The notes: generated from the sequence alone by a model not told the origin. Counted from the stretch's first letter, positions 1-13,500 are shown. The stretch is 64,000 nucleotides of DNA from Ascidia mentula (GCA_947561715.1 OX387205.1:4407001-4471000); one strand, 5' to 3'. Translations and numbers: made by a program.

Positions 1-174
1 TCAAATATGTATCACACGAAACGCAGAAAAACGTAAGAAAAGGAACACGCCTGCACCGCGTCACATTATAGGGCATGTAGTTTAATTAGAAGCTTTACTC
101 GAACTGCCACATCAATAATGGTAAATGTTTAATAATGATCAGTTAATATTTTGTATTAGGTGGCTTCAAACTAA

Positions 175-2189
175 ATGGAGGCTTTTAAATATTATCAAGA
201 AAAATTTTCTCCGTCTTTCAACTTTCCATGTCAACAATCAGTTGAAGTTGTAACAAACTCCACAACATGTTTAAAAGTGGCACAAGATGTGGCTGAAAAT
301 AATCGAAACAAAGAGGTAACATTCAATAACCACACAATAACATCCAATTAAAAACGCTAAATTTCGACCCAAGGAATTGTTTCACGAGAGCCAATTAGTA
401 TCTATATCTCACTGACTGTGTAATGGTATAAATTAAACAAATAAATATGTATATTTTTGTTTAGGATTGGGACGAATCGTTCTTTGTGTGCGACATTGGA
501 ACAATCCTTGATCAGTACAAGAGATTCAAAGAAGAATTGCCTCGTGTTAATGTTTGCTACGCAATCAAAGCTAACTCGTTTTCAGAATGAGATTTCTATG
601 GCTTTAAGGAGCGGTGTTGATCCGGATAAAATCATCTTCGCTCATACTTGTAAGTTCTCCTCACATATCTTGTTCGCCAAGGAGAAAGGAGTTAAAACAA
701 TGGTGTTTGACAACGAAGAGGAGCTTTACAAAACCAAAGAATTGTATCCAGAAGTGAGGTAACTCTTTTACATAACTTATTCACAAGTAAATTTCATCTG
801 CAGCAAAGGGATTTGTACAACAATACATTATTAAAGAATAAAGTTGTTGTGGATTCAAAATGATATTTAGTGAAACAAAATAAATTCATAAACATTTCTT
901 TCACAGACTCGTTCTGAGAATTCAAACAAGAAACAACGTCACAGCTAGAACCACATTCGGTGACAAATTTGGAGCATCGTTCAAGTACTCCAAATTTTTG
1001 ATTCAAATTGCTTGGAAACTTAAGCTGGATTTAGTTGGAATTAGGTAATTTAAACCTACTGGGATTTGACAAACAGATGCAAAGATTTATTTGGTGTACT
1101 TCCAGCTTTCATGTTGGTTCTGGATGCCCGGAGGCAGATTCGTTTAAATCGGCTATCCAGACATCCAAAATGATTTTTGACTTTGCAAATGACGTAGGTT
1201 TCACTTTTAATTTACTGGACATAGGTGGAGGATTCCCCGGTACGAAGGAAGAAGATACTGTCGTCCCTTTCAAACAGGTGTGAGAAGAACCGCGAACAAA
1301 TTCAAATAAAAACATTAAAAGTTTTAGAATTTCCGAAACATGTGTTCTATTTCAGATGGCCCGCAGCATCAGAGAGGGTTTGGATGAATATTTTTCTCTT
1401 GAAAGTGACGTCACTATTATCTCTGAACCAGGAAGGTACTTTCCCGGTCCTGCGATATCGCTGGTTACGAATGTAATTGGAAAGAAAGTGACCGAAGGTA
1501 TTAGAAACCTGAAAAAAATCGCGGCAAAATGTTGCGACTGTGAACAAAAGAACAGTTGCTGGAAATTGAATCTCACTTTTTGATACGAATTGTTACAGAT
1601 AATATTTCATATTACGTTGGTGATGGCATTTACAACAGTTTTTGCAATGTATTGCTGGAGAACGCTAAGTTTTCGCCAAGACCTTTGCTGGTAAGTGGTT
1701 TGCTCATATGTCCACACCAACAAATATAACATAAACATATTATTTCGGCCTGGCACCGCATTGGATTGCTTTGAAATCCTTGCTTTTATAACAACATAAT
1801 TAAACAGATCGAATGATGATGTTTATAAGCAAGCTTGCACCTCTCGTAAACCGGTATTTCTGTTAAAGAGTGTCGAAGGGTTTCTTCACAAAAGTACATT
1901 TTATGGAATATCGTGTGATGGCTCTGACGTCATAACTGATTCGGTGCTAATGCCGGAAGTGAACCGAAGTTCTTGGATTTTCTGGAAAGGTTTGACTTTC
2001 GCATAAAGCAAAGAGTTGCTTTACGTCTTTAAATCACTTATACCCTGCGATGTAAACCACATAGATTTAATGCTCTTTATTTGGTTGTATATTTCAGAAA
2101 TGGGAAGTTATTCTGCGCTGACACAATTTGGATTCAACGGTTTCGTCACCTACAAAGCTTTCCATTTTATCACCGAATCCAAACTGTAA
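175..2189 (+). CDS. ODC1: Ornithine decarboxylase-like gene, interrupted in exon 2
   Basis: PLP-dependent fold-III decarboxylase that makes putrescine from ornithine, the first step of polyamine synthesis in the cytosol. Exons read at 175-315, about 465-757, 907-1045, 1107-1278, 1356-1497, 1600-1690, 1830-1990 and 2099-2189. Visible motifs: PLP lysine in YAIKAN, FHVGSGC, DIGGGFPG, SEPGRYF, YYVGDG, catalytic cysteine in SCDGSD and MGSYS. The start at 175 precedes an open exon ending at a good donor. The protein ends at HFITESKL without the PEST tail of vertebrate ODC. In exon 2 the frame breaks directly after the PLP lysine motif. The family segment up to and including the FDCAS motif (about 20 residues) is absent, and the sequence resumes after a ttttcag acceptor-like string in another frame. 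This is either an inactivating deletion or an assembly collapse of exon end plus intron. The CDG cysteine favours ODC over antizyme inhibitor. Confidence 0.85.
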
Positions 2190-2410
2190 GTATTGACGAA
2201 CGAATTTTGAAAACAAATTTATGTCTGTTATTCGTCGCAGGAAGGAACTGAAGAGAATTGCCTTATTTCCATCGCTCCTTTCATTTATTATGGTCGAAAA
2301 ACTTTAACCATATTGCTATTGCAGCTACTTCAAATCGACAATGCATAATTGCAAACAAAATCAACATGCAAAACACAGCATTGCGATGCGGTTTATGCAG
2401 TCTGTTAGCC

Positions 2411-2704
2411 AGATGGAGCTAGAGGACTATTTTAAACTATATCCGCGGGATGAGCTAGAGGACTATTTTAAATAATATCCGCGGGATGAGCTAGAGGACT
2501 ATTTTTAATAATATCCGCGGGATGGAGCTAGAGGACTATTTTGAATAATATCCGCGGGATTAGCTAGAGGACTATTTTAAATAATATCCGCGGGATGAGC
2601 TAGAGGACTATTTTAAATGATATCCGCGGGATAAGCTAGAAGACTATTTTAAATAATATCCGCGGGATGGAGCTAGAGGACTATTTTAAATAATATCCGC
2701 GGGA
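2411..2704. repeat. 36-bp minisatellite, 8 copies
   Basis: Eight head-to-tail copies of a unit of about 36 bp. Each contains GAGCTAGAGGACTATTTT, a short AT stretch and CCGCGGGAT (an embedded SacII site). Copies differ by single substitutions and 1-bp indels. The array sits between the convergent 3' ends of the ODC-like gene and aminopeptidase A. Confidence 0.97.
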
Positions 2705-2713
2705 CTTGGGAAT

Positions 2714-5700
2714 TTATCTGTTCATTATATACGAAGTTTGTGTTTTCAGATTAATTTCGTCTAGTTTAGCAGTAAGCCAGTTAAAAACTTCATTCTCGTT
2801 CAGTAATCTCCACTTGATGTTATTGTTAGTTGCCTCTATCGCCTGGTCTGTGGCTCTAGAAGCTGATCCAAGTTGATCCAGATTTTCTTGTTTGAAATTT
2901 ATCAACTGTAAAAACAATTTCCAATTGTTTCAGGTTAAATTAACACGAGACAACATTTGCTATGCAAAAGTTTTTGTGGTTGATCATTAGGCATGTGTAT
3001 GATAACAACTGTTTTTTTACCTCTTGCAATTCAAAGTCTGTGGAGAAATGAGACGTACAACTTGAAATAATTCTGCTGAATAAGAAAAGCGATTTTCCGT
3101 ATCTAAAAATAAAGAAAGGTCATAATTTTATTTAGTGCTGCTGTCAGACGATGATAAGGGCGATTTCTATTATTTTATTTTTGTATTAAAAAAAACAGTA
3201 ATTTCAAGTTTTGCAATATTTTAATTTCGGTGCTTAAAAATGGTAAGAAATAATGTTATTTATTTTATAGTCAAAGCCCATCGGAATCCAACAGTGTCGA
3301 TGCAAAATAGACTTACAAATCATAAAGACGTTTCCATTCCTGACGAACATAATCCCATGTCATGTCTCTTGCATACTCGTTATCGCAAAGATTCATCAGG
3401 ATTCGTGAAGCATCCTGGCTTCGTACGAATGTGTCATTTAAAACGTAACCCAAAAACCTAAACACAAATTATTTTTGTCTTACTTTTCCTGTCCCATTGG
3501 TAACTAACTAACTAACTAACTTCCTTTCGCTTTCAGTACATTTTTTGTAAAGATAGCCAGTGTTTTCTGTGTGCGTTTTGCTAAGTTTGTCTTTTAATGT
3601 AACCTTTAATGTAAATGTTGTCTTTAATGTAAAAAGAAAAACATTGAGAGAAAAGTATTCAAAATAAAGTTGATTTTGTTGTAGACCACCCGCTTTGCAT
3701 GCAACATAATGGAATCCAGGAAAGCAAATTTAAAAGTTTAAATTCCAGTTTTCGCCCGGTTTCCCATTTCGATCCAAAATATTTGGTATAAAAAATGTTC
3801 AAAAATTTTGGCCTCCTGATTTTCCTATATAGGAGCCCCTACCGAGGGTGAAAAATAGTTCGATAATTGTGAATGTGTCACCTTCTTATGATCCATGGAG
3901 TTCTTGTACAAGTTAGGGCGTATTGCAATTTTGCTTTTTCTTGAGAGTTGCTTTCGTTCAAGTACTGACTCCACACAAAATCCCACGTGTCTGACCCCGT
4001 GTTGGCGATCGTGTGACAATACACAAGTTGTCTCAAGTTTGGGGTAATTCTACAAAAAAATTGTATTTATTCAGACTTATTAACAATACTGTTAGTAAAC
4101 AGATTCTTCATTAAGTAATGAAACTCACGAATTCGTTCCAGTTTTTGTCCAATTATTAAACTGTAATATGGCTTGTTCAACACAATCCGATACCCCGTAA
4201 GAGCAAGCCGTATTGATGGCATTAATTCTTTGATACCTGAAATTTAAACATAACAGTAACAGAGATGGCATGAAGATATGGAAACGATGTTATTGCAATG
4301 GAATACTTACTGTTCCAAGTGCGATCCTTTATCAATCCAAGTAAGATTGTTGTAAACATTTTCCACTAAGTACGCGAGGTATTTCTAATAAAATTTGCAT
4401 AAAAATGCTTTTTATGGAAGCTTGTCTGGTCGAAACCCCTTACATTTAGCCCGGTATAAACTTACCGAATAAAGTCCGTTAACTTTGGATCTTCCCAGAA
4501 CCAAATCAAAGTAACCCATTTCCACCAATGCACTTTGCCAGGGAATGTAATCGTAATCGTATCGAAGTGATTCTGTTAAACCTAATGGAATGCTGTAATC
4601 GATTTCCTCTGCTCTATAAAGAAAGAAAAGCATTTTAGAATTTATAAAATTCGTTCACGGTCTTGTGCGCAACAGCACCTGGCGAGGTTAAATGCATCGT
4701 TGATCAGTTGACCTCTAGATCTTACGTCTATTTCCTGCATCATAACAGAAAAGGTTATATAAACCAAATACAAGTTGGTTGATTTTGTTTTACCGTGAAA
4801 TTTGTAAGCAGAACATTTGTCAATCTCTGCCAGTTCTCCAAATCGTAATTCACCCGGTAGAATCCAAAAGTCTGATAGTTTCCAAGATAATATTCATCTG
4901 GTTCGACCAAAATTTCCGCTAAACAGAAAATATACATTTGTCAGAAATATTTTAAAAGCAACGCAAACCTTTCCCTTACTTTGGGCGTGTAGTGTCAGCC
5001 AGGTTACGTTTATCTGTGGCCTACGCTCACGTTTGTACCACAAAGGAATTATCCACTGATAGCTAAAAGCAAAAATGCAAAACTGTAAAGATAAACTGAA
5101 TCTCATTGACACTGTAAATATGTAGCGTGTGTAATTATTGAATGACTGGTCTACAACAATTGTTGTAAATTTACCAAATTGCAACGTAATTCGTGTTAAA
5201 CTTGTTGTTTTACTGCGACACTACGTAAAATTTAAGTCACGACGGTACTTCCGATCATTTATGTTATATTGTACGAAGATAAATATTAGGACGGAATTTT
5301 CATTAGGACTGACTCGTAAGGACTTGGCGGTTCCATTTTATCAGCTTCTGAGTCGAGTAGAAAACGTTGTTGATAGAATCGAACCATATTCGGTCTATCT
5401 TTCTGCCTCTCCATCCTGACAGTTGGGTATCCCATCTGAAGCACCCACGTATCTATAATTTCTTTGAGGGTTTCGCCTGTAGCCGGCAAATCTCCACTTT
5501 TGACTTCTTCATAAGCCTGCAATACAATAAACGGATAACACTCGCGGAGTCTAAATGAGTGCGCACATCATTAGACTGATAAGCGACGTTCTCTTTTACT
5601 CAAACTTGGAATCAAAATAAACAGTAATTTTGTTTCTGTTACCTGAGACCAATATTGGATCAATTGGTTGTGATTCACGGTTCCATAAGCATGGGCGTTT

Positions 5701-8700
5701 ATGTAGCTCTGCAAAAAGTAAAAAAAAAATTTGCAGCCACAAAACATTTGGTGCGCAAGCATCCGTATGCATTGACTGTAACCCATTTGACATTATTGAG
5801 TTTAAAAAAGACGCCATAAAAACATGTGACCTTTTATGCAAAGCGTGTTTATGTTATAAAGTCAGCAGTCTGTGTAATTTTTCCTGGTCCACTATTTGCA
5901 TTGTACTAGAAAGGGTTGGCTTTGCTATTTCCTACAGACAAGTTAACTAAAGCATTCGGATGAGGAAATTTTAATGCAACCGATCAAAACTTTTGTGGCC
6001 GATACTAAAAATTTACGTACGAGTGTTTAAACAAACTTACTAACCCAATACCTCAAAAAACTTACACTTAATCCCAATTTAAATGCCTCTTCGCCAAGAA
6101 ACTTATTTATCATACGGATAATACAAGCTCCCTTATCATACGATATATAATCAAACAGGGCGTTTATGTCATCCGGTGTTGACACGTTCTGTGCCACGAT
6201 TGGTCGTGAATTTGCTAATCCGTCCACTGCCAATGCTTCCTTGAGGTCTCTAGTGATGAACTGGTCGTTCTAAAATAATGTTTTTTTTATTTTTTAAAAA
6301 CCTGTCTGTAGACCTCGTACACAAAAATACCAAATCGAAGAGAAATTATAAAGACTTTAAAAAATTCTTTTCGTCAGCGCTCACCATTCTCCAGGCTGGT
6401 TCAACATAATTAGCTCCCAAGTACTCCACATAACTTGCAAAACCTTCGTTCAACCACAGTTCGTCCCACCATGACATCGTTACCAAGTTTCCAAACCACT
6501 GAAACGAGAATGGCACACGTAAACATAATTTCTCATGAATTTCGGACATTTTTTCCTATGTTGTAATGACGTCAATAATCGTGTAAATGTTTGGTTGGAA
6601 ACTTTAGCCATGTTTTTGAGAAAGGTAAAGAAAACTTAATTGACTTCAGCATAAGACAAAATATTGGATTTTAATTTAAAATTCTGGTATGTTTTGTTAA
6701 TATCAAGAATGTTTGCATTGTGGTATACAAGTTACGTGGCAAAAAGAAACATATTATGATATCTTTACGAATACCTTGGTATTTTTCACGCCAAAACTTT
6801 ACACACCTGATGAGCCAACTCATGTGCAACTATGGATGCTACCGCCTGCTTGTTAGATGCTGAGTTAACAGCAGGGTTGTATAACAACGCAATTTCTCGG
6901 TACATTACTAATCCCCAGTTCTCCATTGCCCCGAGACCAAAATCTGGGACAGCCATTTGATCTGCAAAACGAAACGAAAGAAATGCCATGAATTCTTAAA
7001 TTTGCAATTTTAGTGGTAAGTGACACTATGCCAGTGGTTTCTCAAATAATTCAACGCATTTTTAGTTTGGTTTTTAGATTTTATATTCCTTGACAATAAA
7101 TTTCTCGAAATCGATTGATATTATTAAAGAATAGGTAAAGTGCATTAACGTATACTTATATTTATATTTAAACAAGGTTTGCTGAAATGCAGTTACAACA
7201 AATGAAAAATTGCTATTGTCTGCATTATAAACTTGTGAATACAACACCTGATTTTGGTAGCGGATAAGAAACATTGAAATAATCAACGTAATATTCTAGA
7301 ATGCGTGGTGTAATTTCACTGGTGTAGTTTGCGTTTCCTTGAGCAATTTGCTGAGTTCTTGCATATATTCTTGTCTGTTGATTTAAAACTGAACATTTTC
7401 ATTGGACATGTGAATTCCCATTAAATTAAATTTATTTTTGAAGCGTTACAAATGAATAAAACATGCAAAACAAACAACTGAAAGTAATCGTTTTGTCGAA
7501 GGAATGATAGGTTGTATAGTAATTAACACCTGAGTAGTGCTTTTGTCTGCATGTTCCACGTAGTCGAAGTCACAAACGACGAAAGCAAGGAGGTAAGTGC
7601 TTATGATGGGGGTACGTTGAAATTTTGTTTTCTTCCAGCCATTAACTCCGCCCTGACAAGCACAAAAACAATCAATTTTACGGTATTTCGCCTTAGCTTT
7701 ACATCATTGAACCAACTTGATGATCATTCAATACTTTTATACACGCTTTAAAATCCAAAAAGAATATAAAAATGCTAGTTATACAATCAGCTATAGTTTA
7801 AAAGTATTTGCGCTCAGCAATTAAGTGAACTTTGCTTCGACCTACCTTACACAAACAATGCCAATGTTAACATACATAACAGAGAATTGAGAGCAGCAGA
7901 CAGGTGTACACACTATGGTGACTTATAAGGTTTCATCAGTAAAGTTGATGACCAGCTGGTGATCAGTTGGGTACCCAACGGTTCCACGATGACCGAAAGG
8001 TACCACATGTAGTGGAAATTTGTGTACCTGCTCAGTGTAAAAGTTAGCACAGTGCCACAGTCAACAGCTGCACTGATGAGACCTTACAGGTCGAAACCGT
8101 GTGTACACTCTCCATAACCAAACAAACGACTTCTTGCATCTGCAAAATTGCTGATACTTACAACGGTGGTTTCGCTGGGCATGTTTGAAAGGGCAAACAT
8201 TGGATCTTTATGTGAGAGGAAAATGTCAAAAGTTGCTTTCAAAGCCGGTTCGTCAAAACATGGAAAAGCTTTTCTTGCATCAGTTGACTGCATTTGAGTA
8301 ATTGCGATCGTTCTAAATAAAGTAGCAGGAAGTCATTGTGGTCGTTGAAATCATAAGGAAAGCATAGGTGTATGCTGACGCTGCCATAAACACAGCAATA
8401 TGTTGCAAGTATTTTTTGTTTCGTCGCAACTTAAATACTTTCCAGTTTGGACAATACACTTATTTTCGAAATCGTTCAGATAATCGTAAAAGCATCTGCG
8501 AAATTGGGGTAATTTTTACTACTACCATAGCATACATGCAGATATCGTTAAATCAAGTTTATTTTAGCCTATGACCAAAAGTCGCAACGCAGAAACTCGC
8601 TTTTGAGCTGGGAATAGATCAACTTTTATTCGCTTTTGCAAATTGTACCACAGTTAATTAACCAATACATATGCATTCTACACTTACACTGTCTTCCCTG

Positions 8701-9607
8701 CTGCGTTGGTGTATCTGCTTCTGTACAAACCTCCCAGATCATCCGAAAGCTCCCCAGTAAACTCGGTGTAAAGAGATATGATGGTTCCTGTTATCACTTC
8801 AGTAGCGAGAGAAACAATCAGGTATTGGTAGCCTTCGTGTAGCCACCATCCTTCTGTCGATTTGCTCAATTCTTTTCCCTGAAGCAATGATATATTTAAC
8901 TGCAACTAAACCTGGTAGATAAATTATCACATGCCAGTTAAAACAAGTGTCAGTGAAGACAAACTTAGAATACAAGTTGCATTTCAACTTACGTTTTCAT
9001 CTCTTGGTTCAACCAGTGAGTAATTTAGTTTGTTGCTGTGGATGTAAATATAGCTTGTGCTCTGGTTGACTTTCATAAACACCTCGCTCGTACCAGTAAA
9101 CCAGTTCTTTCCATTAGTGTCTGGTTCCAAATCAGGAACAAGGTCAACCACATAATGGATCGGAACCAGATCTGGAGGTAATCTTATGTTATCCCATGGT
9201 CCGGTTGGCGTGGATGGTGCAGTAGTAGTTGTAGTACTAGTTTCTATAGTTGACGAGACATCTTCACATGATGATTTCGGGCGACCAACCAAACCAACAA
9301 ACAGACCGACCGCAACTGTAATAAACCGTTGTTCAGACTTTTCCAAACAATAGCAAAGGCACAAAACATATGTACACGATTTGCTAATTTGCCCATTACC
9401 CAATATTTGTGCCATTATTATTGTATAATTTTCTTTAAAATGTGCTCTCTTGATTGTACAACAGCACTGCAAGTTTTACAGATAGACACAAATTTATGTT
9501 TGTTGAAAAACAGATCAAGCTTAAAATTTTTTCCACTTACGTATAATAAGCAAAGTTGCAATCACGTAAACAGCAGCTGCACATTTGCTTATCACAAGTC
9601 TCCCCAT
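2714..9607 (-). CDS. Aminopeptidase N-like M1 zinc metallopeptidase, copy A
   Basis: Type II membrane ectopeptidase that removes N-terminal residues from peptides outside the cell. About 21 exons give roughly 970 residues, the usual APN length. The start at 9607 (MGRLVISKC) opens a short cytosolic tail and a membrane anchor. Exon 2 (about 9310-8995) carries a Thr-rich stalk. Then come the domain I exons with the [11 protein letters not shown] motif (8307-8158), the GAMEN exopeptidase motif and HELAHQ (6962-6810), [10 protein letters not shown] supplying the third zinc ligand (6500-6384; H-X18-E spacing intact), catalytic Tyr in SYDKGA (about 6270-6065), and domain III and the ERAP1-C-like helical domain from 5062 down to the stop at about 2714. 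All exons checked are open with matching splice sites. It is the most downstream member of the array and convergent with the ODC-like gene. The exact family member (APN, glutamyl or leucyl aminopeptidase) cannot be decided here. Confidence 0.92.
3501..3520. repeat. (TAAC)5 microsatellite
   Basis: Five perfect TAAC units within an intron near the 3' end of aminopeptidase A. Confidence 0.9.
7903..8110 (+). repeat. Intronic repeat with hammerhead-like core (family H, copy 1)
   Basis: About 80% similar to 27271-27409 over roughly 140 bp, starting at GGGTACCCAAC. The right end carries CTGATGA (8073-8079), a GACC/GGTC hairpin and GAAAC (8093-8097), the layout of a hammerhead ribozyme core. A mutated inverted copy of the same motif lies at about 7926-7950, and GTGTACAC strings mark both ends. 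It lies in an intron of aminopeptidase A. Confidence 0.7.
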
Positions 9608-10529
9608 TTCTCCGGGTGTCTTATGGTTACTAGCAATAAATCATCTACCTGCTGTGCAAAGACAATAAACACAAAGCCAGGTCTTTACTGTTAATACCGA
9701 CCACCATAAGATTGAGGTTATGGTTAATTGATCACGCAAGGCTTTACTTTGTGTTGAGGCCACTCGAGTCCATATTATAGCGCCGGTAGTATGCTGCAGC
9801 ACACAAGTACAAAACCAGCTCTCATCAATAGTGCAAAACGCGGTTTATATGTTAGACAAGCTAACTTCATGCACAAACAATATGATTACTTTTGTTGTCC
9901 ATACTGCGGTGAAATGTTAAAATGTTATTAACTAACAAGAGTTTGTATCAACAATATCTTCTGACAACTTTATGGCTAACAAAGACTTAGTGACAGGTGC
10001 GACACTGATATTGTCAAACTTGAAACGTTTTCAGTGCAACGCGTTGTGCACCGCCAGAACACTGCAGGCATGTTGCCTCACACTTTGTGTTGTTTTTCCC
10101 GGTACGTTGTGGTTCTTTTCTCTCTTTTTCCTTACTTCCCACCCACCAGCTTTTATTGTTTTGTTTCCGCCGCCACAGTTTGTTATGGTTTGTGTGCTCT
10201 TAGTTTACAATTTGATTAGCCGAAAGAAAAATTTACAATGTACAGTCCCTATCTGATTGTCAGATTATAAGCGTTATTTAACATTTATACGTATGTAGAA
10301 CATAATCTGGAGTTTGCGTGGTTGAAGGCTTTCGCAATGCCAATGACAGATGCTATCCTATTGCAACCAACGCTTCAACACATTCGCAATTTCAAAAGCA
10401 TGTATTGAGGTATTATCAATAAAATAATCGGGAATTTTCATTAATAGTTGCATCAGCTTGTTTAAACATAACTTTTAGTTTCTTAAATTAAATGTGAATT
10501 CGTCTATTTATTTTACGAAGTTCAGGTTA
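9608..10529. other. Intergenic spacer between aminopeptidases A and B
   Basis: This is the 5' flank of copy A and the 3' flank of copy B. The longest open stretches (9972-10256) show no family resemblance or exon signals. An AATAAA-like signal for copy B (minus strand) lies near 10506-10511. I see nothing else. Confidence 0.6.
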
Positions 10530-13500
10530 TCATGGGGTGGCGTTAATTTCAGCCAGTTTGGCAGTAAGCCAGTTGAAAACTTCATCCTCATTTAATGATC
10601 TCCATTTGATGTTAGTGTTGGTTGATTCAATCGCCTGGTCAGTTGCTCTTGATCCTGATCCAAGCTGCTCTAGATTTTCTTGTTTAAAATCTTCCAACTG
10701 TCAACATATTGTCGCATACATTAGGACATTCAGAAAAACGACTTTTAATGCAAAAGCAAATTAGCTTTATTTGGTTTTACCTCCTGTAATTCAAAGTCGG
10801 TGGAGAAATGAGACGTACAACTTGTTATAATTCCACTGAATGAGAAAAGCGAGTTTCCATACCTTTAGCAGAGAAAGTAGTTTTAAACAGTGAGCTTGTA
10901 AAACAAAAAAATCATAAATTGTTACTGATGCTGCCAGGCATATTTTATTGCTTAATATTGCTCTTCTGGCAAACTTCACTTCTTCTTTCTTTTGTAGCGT
11001 TTTTGTTTATATGCCACAAATGTGTCCACTGTGCTAAACTTAGATACTTCCTCCTGATGAAGGCTGTTGCATAATAGCCGAAACGTCGAGAAACGTAAAT
11101 ACAATAAAGTTTGCCAGAAGAGCAGTATTAAGCAACAAAAAAATCATATTGTGTAGGCGCTTGTTAGTTCAAAGTGCTATATTAGTAGCTTAGTTAAATA
11201 TGCCATACTGCCATGCCATAAAGCAAACACAGTCCACAAGGTATATTTTGCAATACAACTTGTATGGCGAGTAAACTGTGTACTTGCAACAAGGACTTAC
11301 AAATCATAAAGATGACCCCATTCTTGCCGAACATAATCCCATGTCATGTCTCTCGCATATTCGTTATAACACAGATTCTCCAGAATTCGTGAAGCATCTT
11401 GGCTTCGGACGTATAAGTCATTTAAGGTGTAATCCAAGAACCTAAAAAATAAGATGTGTTTTATCTGTGCTATAGGCCAACTCACGTTTTTTGCCGGTAA
11501 CCTAGATTTCGTTTTCGAAAATATTCACTTTCAAAGTAATTTCGAATAATACAGCTGCAAGCAGCGATTAATATAGTACATATCGCATGTTGGAATATTA
11601 AAACGGTTTATAGTACTGGTGCATTTGATTTGCAGGCGAACACACAGATATACTGTTCGAGATACACAGCATACATCAAGCAAAGTACTCTTTCTTCAAT
11701 AGGCCAAGAGACAAAAATTAATTGTTAGTGCGTCACCTTCTAATGATCCATGGAGTTCTTGTACAAGTTAGCGCGTATTGCAATTTTGCTTTTTCTTGTG
11801 AGTTGCTTTCGTTCAAGTACTGACTCCACACAAAATCCCAGGTGTCTGACCCTGTGTTGGCGATCGTGTGACAATATACAGGTTGCCTCAAGTTTGGAGT
11901 AATTCTAAAAAAATGAAGTTTACGTTGCATTTTGTAAGTTTGGGCTGATCCCATGTAATATTTTGATTTGTTTAAAAGCGAGTGCACGTGTAATTGCGTA
12001 CAGAATAAATTTAACCTACGAGTTCACTCCAGTAGTGGTCCAATTGTTGAACTGCATTATAGCTTGTTCAACACAATCTGACACGCCATACGAACAAGCC
12101 GTATCGATGGCATTAATTCTTTGATATCTAAAAGGCAATAAAGTACAAGTAAATCTTTATGAATAAAGAGAAAACTGTCATTTAAACAGCAGGAATCAGT
12201 TTGTTATTACTAGTTGGCACCGACGGATCTGTTTTGTTTAGTCAGGTTTTCAAAATTACACACAAAGAGTGATTAACGATCAGTTTCAATGAGTATTTTT
12301 ATTTTAAAATCTATTTTTTTTATTTTTCCATAACAGCATCGTCAGTTTTTGAGCTAACAAAGAATAAAAGCAAATTAAGACAAATCCAAACGTTATAGAC
12401 CCTAGGTGCATGTACATAAACTCCTAGGTAACATAAACTCTATAACCGACAATAAAACACCAAAACATCTCCAACAGGAAGCAACCGCCAAATATTCTGA
12501 ATATCTCCAAACAAGCAGAACAAAAAAGCGCAGATGTAAAGGAAACCACCACAGGGTACATAATGGCAGCGAGTGGAAATTTAACATAAAAAACGGCGGA
12601 GAGGTGGCAAGAGTATGACAAGTCACTTGATAAAGGGCAAGATAATCGTTGTCTGTTATCTGTTTCTGTTTGGCTGCATCAGGATTTGCTTCCTGTTAAA
12701 GATAATTTGTCGTTTTTGTTGTCCGTTATGGATTTGTGTACCTAGGATCCAATGTTGGGCTTTGCTTTTTTTATGTTTTTATTCTTGTTTGGCTCGGAAA
12801 AAGACGATGCCATTATGTAGAAATAAATGTTTCTGAAAAATTGTGAAACGAAACGCAGTGACACTAAACGTCAATTACTCTTTGTTGGTAATTTAGGATA
12901 AATGTTGGGATAATTGTGCTTTCCACGGACACTACTCACTGTTCCAGATGTGATCCTTCATCAATCCATGTTAGATTGTTGTAAACATTTTCCACTAAGT
13001 ACGCAAGGTATTCCTAAGAAACGTCGTTTCAAATTGAAAAAAATCACACATTACAAATCAAATAACCACTCAACTTACCGAATAAGTTCCGTAAACTTTG
13101 GATCTGCCAAGAACCAAATCAAAGTAACCCATTTCTACCAATGCATTTTGCCAGGGGATGTAATCGTAATCATAACGAAGTGATTCTGTTAAACCTAATG
13201 GAATGCTGTAATCGATTTCCTCGGCTCTATAAAATAACAGAAACATGTTTAACTAAAATGATCCAACGCGAAGCTGCGTGAAACAACACCTTGCAAGGTT
13301 AAATGCATCGTTGATCAGTTGGCCTCTAGATCTCACGTCTATTTCCTGCGTCACCACAGAAAATATAAACAAAATACAAGATTGCTTGATTGGCGTTTAC
13401 CGTGAAGTTTGTGAGCAAAACATTTGTCAATCTCTGCCAGTTCTCCAAATCGTAATTTACTCGATAGAATCCGAAAGCTTCGTAGTTGCCAATATAATAT

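Noticed and set aside
2411-2704. Tandem array considered as a CRISPR array
   Set aside because: Units are contiguous with no unique spacers, and the genome is animal.
9329-9694. Plus-strand 121-codon ORF
   Set aside because: Overlaps the anchor and intron of aminopeptidase A on the other strand and shows no family similarity.
12406-12618. Overlapping ORFs on both strands within the aminopeptidase B intron
   Set aside because: No recognisable family, no exon signals, and the region is an enlarged intron absent from copies A and C.
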